A stretch of DNA of 10,427 nt from contig DAOWFD010000100.1 of the NCBI GenBank assembly GCA_030638185.1, forward strand, positions 1 through 10,427, given 5' to 3'. The first letter of the stretch is position 1. Each line of letters begins with the position of its first letter. The translations under genes were made by a program, and so were the position numbers. This DNA comes from Candidatus Aegiribacteria sp. (GTDB taxonomy: Bacteria > Fermentibacterota > Fermentibacteria > Fermentibacterales > JCC-6). Below the pieces are notes generated by a model. It did no database searches, was not told where the DNA came from, and was given only the letters and a program-made list of their open reading frames with translations. Below are positions 5,947 to 10,427 of the stretch, piece after piece.

Positions 5947-6319
5947 AACAGAACGCGTAGGACATATCCCTTCTTGAGTAATCCACGGACCAGACAATCC
6001 AGCCGGTATTGTCAAAGGGGCCCCAGGTCATAGTAGTAATACCTGCATCGAAAAGCTCTTTCAGCTCGTACCGCATGGGCATTCTCCAGTTACCGCCAAG
6101 TTGCTCAATCCATATCCCGGCGTCGTACCAGTCGAGATCCTTTTGCGGACCGACCTTCCATTGAAGACCGGTGACAATGTCCGTAATAATATCATCCGAA
6201 GATACCCGGAAGCGATCGTAAATATCGATACGTGAGGTTAAAGGCCTGCAGCCAGGCAGGAAAAGCGGATACAGTAGCAGGATTATTACCGATGTCCTCA
6301 GAGACCCATTGACTCTCAT
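5786..6319 (-). CDS. DUF1566 (Lcl_C-like) domain lipoprotein
   Basis: A 177-residue predicted lipoprotein. The N-terminus MRVNGSLRTSVIILLLYPLF leads into lipobox LPGC (Cys24). A DUF1566-type domain follows: DIVTGLQWKV, then LDWYDAGIWIEQLGGNWRMP, RYELKELFDAG, a Trp-rich middle (WGPFDNTGWIVWS), AFCFIPNDV and SGQRVFAV. This domain is common in surface or secreted proteins and its function is not established. I chose the ATG at 6317-6319 because AAGGA (6329-6333) is 9 nt upstream; the ATG three codons earlier is too close to that site. The domain normally ends near RVFAV, yet the frame runs 31 codons further. Its 3' end overlaps the convergent radical SAM gene by 161 bp. It lies 116 bp downstream of the ABC exporter genes on the same strand and could be read from them. 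Confidence 0.8.
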   Translation of the reverse strand: MRVNGSLRTSVIILLLYPLFLPGCRPLTSRIDIYDRFRVSSDDIITDIVTGLQWKVGPQKDLDWYDAGIWIEQLGGNWRMPMRYELKELFDAGITTMTWGPFDNTGWIVWSVDYSRRDMSYAFCFIPNDVFLDAHEIEPSGQRVFAVLSPPGYWIDAQRTFHNLNLCGFLLSRLYSG

Positions 6320-6377
6320 TTCATCCATTCCTTGATAGCCTGCAGTAACTGCTTCCGTAGTTAGTATACATCTGCTC

Positions 6378-6390
6378 ATGCTGTCAGCAT
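6378..6390. promoter_or_regulatory. Perfect 13-bp palindrome upstream of the DUF1566 gene
   Basis: ATGCTGTCAGCAT is a perfect odd-centred palindrome about 60 bp upstream of the DUF1566 start. A -10-like TATACT (minus strand, 6363-6368) lies just downstream of it, but no good -35 is at the right distance. It could be an activator or repressor site for a promoter of this gene, or the tip of a hairpin in the ABC-operon 3' region. No T tract follows, which argues against a terminator. Confidence 0.35.
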
Positions 6391-6435
6391 AACCCCGTAC
6401 CGTCCGCAAGAATTCCATTGAAGGTCAGTCAAGGA

Positions 6436-8523
6436 TCAGGAGATATCGTTTGCTGCGTACTGAAGAAGATAGAGATTGTAATAGATACCTCTTCTGGCAA
6501 GCAACTCCTGATGATTACCCCTTTCAAGTAATCTTCCGTCGTCAATAACCAATATCTGATCAGCCTTCTGTATAGTGCTGAGCCTGTGGGCAACCACGAT
6601 ACTGGTACGATTCTTCATAAGCACCTCTATTGCGTGCTGTATCAGCTGCTCGGTTGCAGGGTCAACGTTGCTCGTGGCTTCGTCAAGTACGAGAATCCTC
6701 GGATCGTGAGCCAGGGCTCTGGCGAAACAGATAAGCTGTTTCTGTCCCGTTGACAGGGTGGCTCCCCTTTCAGCCATGACAGTATCAAAACCATCAGGCA
6801 GTTTCTCTATGAAGGGTGTGACCTGAACCATGTCCGCAGCTTTGCGTACCTGTTCTCTTGTAAGGTCCTGTCCCAGACGTATGTTGTCCTCTATACTCCT
6901 GCTGAAGATGAAGGCATCCTGCAGGACTATTGAAATGCTTTCCCTCAGCGTTTTTACAGACAGGTCCCTCAGGTCGGTGTCATCCAGAAGTATCCTGCCG
7001 GAATCAACATCGTAGAATCTGCAGAGAAGGCTGATTATGGAAGTCTTTCCCGCCCCCGTGGGGCCTACCAGCGCAACACTCTTTCCAGATTCAACCCTGA
7101 AACTGACATTACGGAGAACTTTCTTGTCCGTTTCGTAAGAGAAGGTCACGTTATCAAATTCAATGGCGCCTGTCAGGGCGGTATCCCTTGCGGAGGGTTT
7201 ATCGGCTATCTCAGGCTCGGTATCGAGTATTGCGAAGATCCTCTCCCCTGCAGCCATAGCGCTCTGCATTATGTTGTATTTCTGGCTTATATCCGCCAGT
7301 GGCTGGAACATCTGCCTCACGTAACTTATGAAGGCTATCAGGGCGCCTATGGTAAGGGCGCCGGTGAGAACATTGCCTCCTCCGTAAACCAGTACAAGAG
7401 CGATCCCAACGGATGCTGTTATCTCGATCAGCGGTCTGAAGATACCGAAGATAACCATCTGTTTCATGTTAGCATTGAAATAATTTCTGTTGGTCTCCTG
7501 ATATTCGTCTCTCCGCCTTTTCTCCTGCCGGAAAACCTGTACGATCTTTATTCCGCTCAGATCTTCCGACAACCTCGAATTAAGTCCTGCGAGGAATTTC
7601 CTTACAGCCCTGTAGGCACCTCTTGCCTTAACGCGGAAGATCACGGTAACGATTATGAAAACCGGAGTAACGGCAAGGGAAACCAGGGCAAGTCTCCAGT
7701 TCAGCAGAAAGAGGATTATGGCTGTACCGACGATCAGAATAACATCCTTGACGAGGTTCACAAGGACTGCAGTGAACATTTCGTTGAGGGCTTCTATGTC
7801 GTTGGTTACCCTGGTAACAAGCCTTCCTATTGGGTTCTGAGAATAGAACTTGAGTGACAGGTGCTGTATATGCCTGAACAGCTCCGTTCTGACATCGTAC
7901 ATAGATCTCTGTCCTGCCACCACCAGGGTCATGACATGACCGTATCCAGCCGCAAGGCTTATAAGTATCAGTAAACCCAGTAACCATGCGAGCCTGCTTA
8001 TACCAGCGATATCATCACCTCTGACATCTATGATCACCGAAAGAGGTACGCTGGAGAGTTCCGTCTCGGGTACAAGCCAGTATCCGTCTATAACTTCGCC
8101 CGTATGGCCGTTGTACCTGTCCCCCGGGAAGAGGTAGTACGTTTCCCTTGAGAGGTTGCCGGCTTCTTCCATTTCAACCAGTTGCGAGGGGTCCATCCTG
8201 TCGAGCGCCGCTTTTCTGACCAGAAGCAGCGTGTCAGCTGAAACGGGAATGAAGTCGGTTGTATCCTGTGACGATTCAACAAATTCTGTACACACAGCTA
8301 CGGGAGCCGAATAGATCTGATAGAGCTTCGCCAGGTAATTATCAATTCCCACTTTTGTCACGTAGGGAATGAGCAGTTCGATTCCGGCAGTAACGACCAT
8401 GAAGAACATTGCAAGGAAGATCAGGCGTCGATGCGGTCTTACATAACGGAGCAGCCTCCTGATAAGGGCGCGGTCGTACATTTTCCCTCCAGCTGCATCT
8501 TCTACAAAAGGACTGCCGTGCAT
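6436..8523 (-). CDS. ABC exporter half-transporter, canonical-NBD subunit (BmrD/TM288-like)
   Basis: A 695-residue fused membrane/ATPase subunit of a type IV (MsbA-like) ABC exporter. TM1 is at about 34-55 and TM2 at about 177-202, so the first extracellular loop is about 120 residues, far longer than usual; Bacillus BmrD has a comparable insertion. The NBD has Walker A GPTGAGKT (487-494), Q-loop Gln535, signature LSTGQ (590-594) instead of LSGGQ, Walker B ILVLDE with catalytic Glu615, and H-loop His646. Variant signature plus intact Glu is the pattern of the TM288/BmrD subunit of heterodimeric exporters. ATG 8521-8523 shares a base with the TGA of the upstream subunit gene (TGATG) and follows a strong GGGGGGTGAG site; a TTG one codon earlier is possible. 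Substrates are probably amphipathic drugs, lipids or peptides; the sequence does not say which. Confidence 0.93.
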   Translation of the reverse strand: MHGSPFVEDAAGGKMYDRALIRRLLRYVRPHRRLIFLAMFFMVVTAGIELLIPYVTKVGIDNYLAKLYQIYSAPVAVCTEFVESSQDTTDFIPVSADTLLLVRKAALDRMDPSQLVEMEEAGNLSRETYYLFPGDRYNGHTGEVIDGYWLVPETELSSVPLSVIIDVRGDDIAGISRLAWLLGLLILISLAAGYGHVMTLVVAGQRSMYDVRTELFRHIQHLSLKFYSQNPIGRLVTRVTNDIEALNEMFTAVLVNLVKDVILIVGTAIILFLLNWRLALVSLAVTPVFIIVTVIFRVKARGAYRAVRKFLAGLNSRLSEDLSGIKIVQVFRQEKRRRDEYQETNRNYFNANMKQMVIFGIFRPLIEITASVGIALVLVYGGGNVLTGALTIGALIAFISYVRQMFQPLADISQKYNIMQSAMAAGERIFAILDTEPEIADKPSARDTALTGAIEFDNVTFSYETDKKVLRNVSFRVESGKSVALVGPTGAGKTSIISLLCRFYDVDSGRILLDDTDLRDLSVKTLRESISIVLQDAFIFSRSIEDNIRLGQDLTREQVRKAADMVQVTPFIEKLPDGFDTVMAERGATLSTGQKQLICFARALAHDPRILVLDEATSNVDPATEQLIQHAIEVLMKNRTSIVVAHRLSTIQKADQILVIDDGRLLERGNHQELLARRGIYYNLYLLQYAANDIS

Positions 8524-10316
8524 CAACTCTCACCCCCCTCAGGGATTTCATCCTTCTTTGCTTCTTCCTCCAATTGCTGCATTCTGAAAAGCTCAGCATA
8601 GAATCCGTCATGCTCCAGGAGTTCAAGATGAGTTCCGTGCTCGACAATACTGCCATCATCCATTACGATGATGTTGTCGGCATTCTGTATGGTGCTTATT
8701 CTGTGGGCGATAAGAATGCTTGTAAGATCGCTTATGTCTTTCTTCAACCGCACCAGAATGGCGGCTTCAGTTTCCGTATCGACACTGGAAAGAGCGTCAT
8801 CCAGAACGAGTATTCTTGGTTTAACAGCAAGTGCCCTGGCAATCGCTACCCTCTGCTTCTGACCCCCCGAGAGGGTAATTCCCCTCTCTCCCACCGTCGT
8901 ATCGTACCCGTCGGTAAAGCCCTGGATCTCATTGTCTATATCAACAACGGAAGAGAGTTCCTTTATCATTTCACGGGATATGTCGCAATTCCCGAAGGCA
9001 ATGTTGTCAGCAATGGACATGGCGAACAGGAATGTCTCCTGGGGAACGTAACCGAACAATTCCCGTATGTTTGCCAGTTTCATTTCATGAACGTCTACTC
9101 CCCCAAGAAAAACCGTACCTTCGGGGGGGTCGTATAGCCTCATAAGAAGCTCCACAAGCGTTGTCTTGCCCGATCCGGTACGTCCGACAATGCCAAGGGT
9201 TCCTCCTGCCGGCAGTTGGAAGGATACATCTTTGAGAACATCTATCTCGGTACCCGGATAGGTAAAGGAAAGATTCTTCACCAAAATGGCAGGCTCGGGC
9301 TCAACATCCTTTGCGCCGTCTGTGATATCAGGCACGGTTGTGAAAATCTTCTGGAGCCTGTCCATACTCGCAGCACCCCTCTGAAGCAGATTGACCACCC
9401 ATCCTATTGCTATCATCGGCCATATAAGCATCATCAGATAACTGGAAAAAGCGACGAATTCTCCCAGTGAGATGACTCCCTTTACGACCATCGAGCCACC
9501 TGCACCAAGCAGTATAGCCATGCTGGCCATGGCAAGGGCACCGATCATCGGCTGGAACATTCCCCATATCCGGGCGAGTTTGACATTCTGCAGGACACAG
9601 TCCTCGGCCTTCTCAGAGAAGTATATGTCCTCCGATTTCTCATCTCCATATGCCTTTATGACCCTCACCCCTGAAAGAGATTCCTGGGCTTTCTCGGTAA
9701 GTGTGGAGAAAGCTTTCTGAACAGATTCGAACCTTTTGTGGATAAGCGCGCCGAACTTCAGCATCATAAATGCAATAAGAGGAAGCGGTATCATAGTAAG
9801 AAGGGTCAGCTTCCAGTTCATGATAACCATGATGGTGATGCTGGACAGTGAAAGAAAAATAGCATCGAACGACGCAATTGTCGCTATACCGGTGGCCATT
9901 CGTACGGCACTTATATCGTTAGTCGCATGGGCCATGATATCGCCCACTTTGGTCTGGTCGTAATACTGTGGCGACAGTGTCTGAAGATGGTCGTAAAGCT
10001 CCTGTCTGATATTCCTGTCGATCCTGTGACTGGAACCGATGACAAGATATCTCCAGAAGAACCGGAAGATCCCCATTATCAGATAAAGCCCGAGTATGAG
10101 AAGTCCCAGCTTAAGCAGAAGAGAGCGGGTCGCCATTCCACTGACCAGGCTGTCGATAACCCTTTCGAAAACCTTCGGGACTATAAGCTGCATCGCATCC
10201 ACCATTATGAGGGTACAAAGCCCCAGGCCAATAGCTTTCTTATGTTTGAGTATCCTTACAAGCAGAAGCTTCAGGCTGGACTTGCTGATACCTTTTTTAT
10301 GTGATACTGACTTCAA
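8523..10316 (-). CDS. ABC exporter half-transporter, degenerate-NBD subunit (BmrC/TM287-like)
   Basis: A 597-residue MsbA-type half-transporter: six predicted membrane helices in roughly the first 310 residues, then the NBD. Walker A is GRTGSGKT (378-385), Q-loop Gln426, signature LSGGQ (482-486), Walker B ILVLDD with Asp507 in place of the catalytic Glu, and H-loop His538. Asp at that site, followed by ALSSVDTETE, is the hallmark of the degenerate subunit in BmrCD and TM287/288. Paired with the next gene, its Walker A/B would meet the variant LSTGQ (degenerate site), while its LSGGQ completes the active site on the partner. The start is TTG 10316, with GAAGGGA about 5 nt upstream; the predicted protein begins with a Lys/Ser-rich stretch. 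The C-terminus is Glu/Lys-rich (QQLEEEAKKDEIPEGGES). Its stop overlaps the start of the partner gene. Confidence 0.93.
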   Translation of the reverse strand: MKSVSHKKGISKSSLKLLLVRILKHKKAIGLGLCTLIMVDAMQLIVPKVFERVIDSLVSGMATRSLLLKLGLLILGLYLIMGIFRFFWRYLVIGSSHRIDRNIRQELYDHLQTLSPQYYDQTKVGDIMAHATNDISAVRMATGIATIASFDAIFLSLSSITIMVIMNWKLTLLTMIPLPLIAFMMLKFGALIHKRFESVQKAFSTLTEKAQESLSGVRVIKAYGDEKSEDIYFSEKAEDCVLQNVKLARIWGMFQPMIGALAMASMAILLGAGGSMVVKGVISLGEFVAFSSYLMMLIWPMIAIGWVVNLLQRGAASMDRLQKIFTTVPDITDGAKDVEPEPAILVKNLSFTYPGTEIDVLKDVSFQLPAGGTLGIVGRTGSGKTTLVELLMRLYDPPEGTVFLGGVDVHEMKLANIRELFGYVPQETFLFAMSIADNIAFGNCDISREMIKELSSVVDIDNEIQGFTDGYDTTVGERGITLSGGQKQRVAIARALAVKPRILVLDDALSSVDTETEAAILVRLKKDISDLTSILIAHRISTIQNADNIIVMDDGSIVEHGTHLELLEHDGFYAELFRMQQLEEEAKKDEIPEGGES

Positions 10317-10353
10317 AAGTTTCCCTTCAGCTGAAGCGTTCAGGATCTATCAG

Positions 10354-10383
10354 TTTACAGGCAGATCGTACCGACCGGTACAA
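10354..10383 (-). promoter_or_regulatory. Weak candidate promoter of the ABC exporter operon
   Basis: On the minus strand there is TTGTAC (10378-10383, 3 of 6 matches to -35), an 18-nt spacer and TGTAAA (10354-10359, 4 of 6 matches to -10). It gains weight mainly because the perfect inverted repeat at 10368-10381 falls between and over these elements. The leader would be about 30 nt. Confidence 0.3.
10368..10381. promoter_or_regulatory. Perfect inverted repeat upstream of ABC exporter genes, candidate operator
   Basis: GTACCG and CGGTAC flank a 2-bp centre, giving a perfect 14-bp inverted repeat 52-65 bp upstream of the TTG start. Multidrug exporter operons are often controlled by a local repressor binding such a site, but no TetR- or MarR-type regulator is encoded in the window. 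The rest of 10317-10427 shows no gene. Confidence 0.45.
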
Positions 10384-10427
10384 TTACTCGTATGCACCCT
10401 CCTCTGATCCTATCATCACGTACTCTA

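Noticed and set aside
8574..9137. 187-codon open frame on the plus strand
   Set aside because: Lies antisense within the NBD of the degenerate ABC subunit; no domain or start signal of its own.

Overview
The window looks like chromosomal DNA from a Gram-negative-type bacterium. Supporting signs are three lipoproteins with clear lipobox cysteines, one of them resembling an outer-membrane beta-barrel. Genes are closely packed, GTG and TTG starts are common, and base composition looks moderate (GC was not computed). A poorly characterised candidate phylum from an anaerobic setting would fit the repeat lipoprotein and the DUF1566 lipoprotein, but that is only an impression. No rRNA, tRNA, CRISPR array, transposase or phage gene was seen.

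Layout. Positions 1-324 hold no convincing gene. Positions 325-745 (+) hold a small unrecognised gene that appears broken by a frameshift. Positions 761-1328 (-) hold a two-gene unit: a small Xre-type regulator and a four-helix membrane protein. Its promoter has a perfect -35 hexamer buried in a palindromic operator, with a second operator copy 21 bp away. Positions 1329-1655 are regulatory and intergenic and carry a 20-bp-period repeat that could be a mobile-element end. Positions 1656-2597 (-) encode a lipoprotein made of three tandem 92-residue cysteine-rich repeats.

Positions 2774-5946 (+) form a probable four-gene run: a lipoprotein or barrel-like protein, an isochorismatase-family cysteine hydrolase, a thioredoxin-reductase-like flavoprotein lacking the redox CxxC, and a short RlmN/Cfr-like radical SAM enzyme. 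The last three are coupled by 4-nt stop/start overlaps (TTGA and GTGA). This is the most likely place for an undescribed pathway. A simple model is that the flavoprotein feeds electrons to the radical SAM enzyme and the hydrolase acts on a small amide or related metabolite.

Positions 5786-6319 (-) encode a DUF1566 lipoprotein whose 3' end overlaps the radical SAM gene tail-to-tail by 161 bp. Positions 6436-10316 (-) encode the two subunits of a heterodimeric ABC exporter of the BmrCD/TM287-288 type. The first gene has the degenerate NBD (Asp for the catalytic Glu). The second has the canonical Glu, a variant signature motif and a large insertion in the first extracellular loop. Positions 10317-10427 are the upstream region of this operon and contain a perfect inverted repeat that may be an operator.
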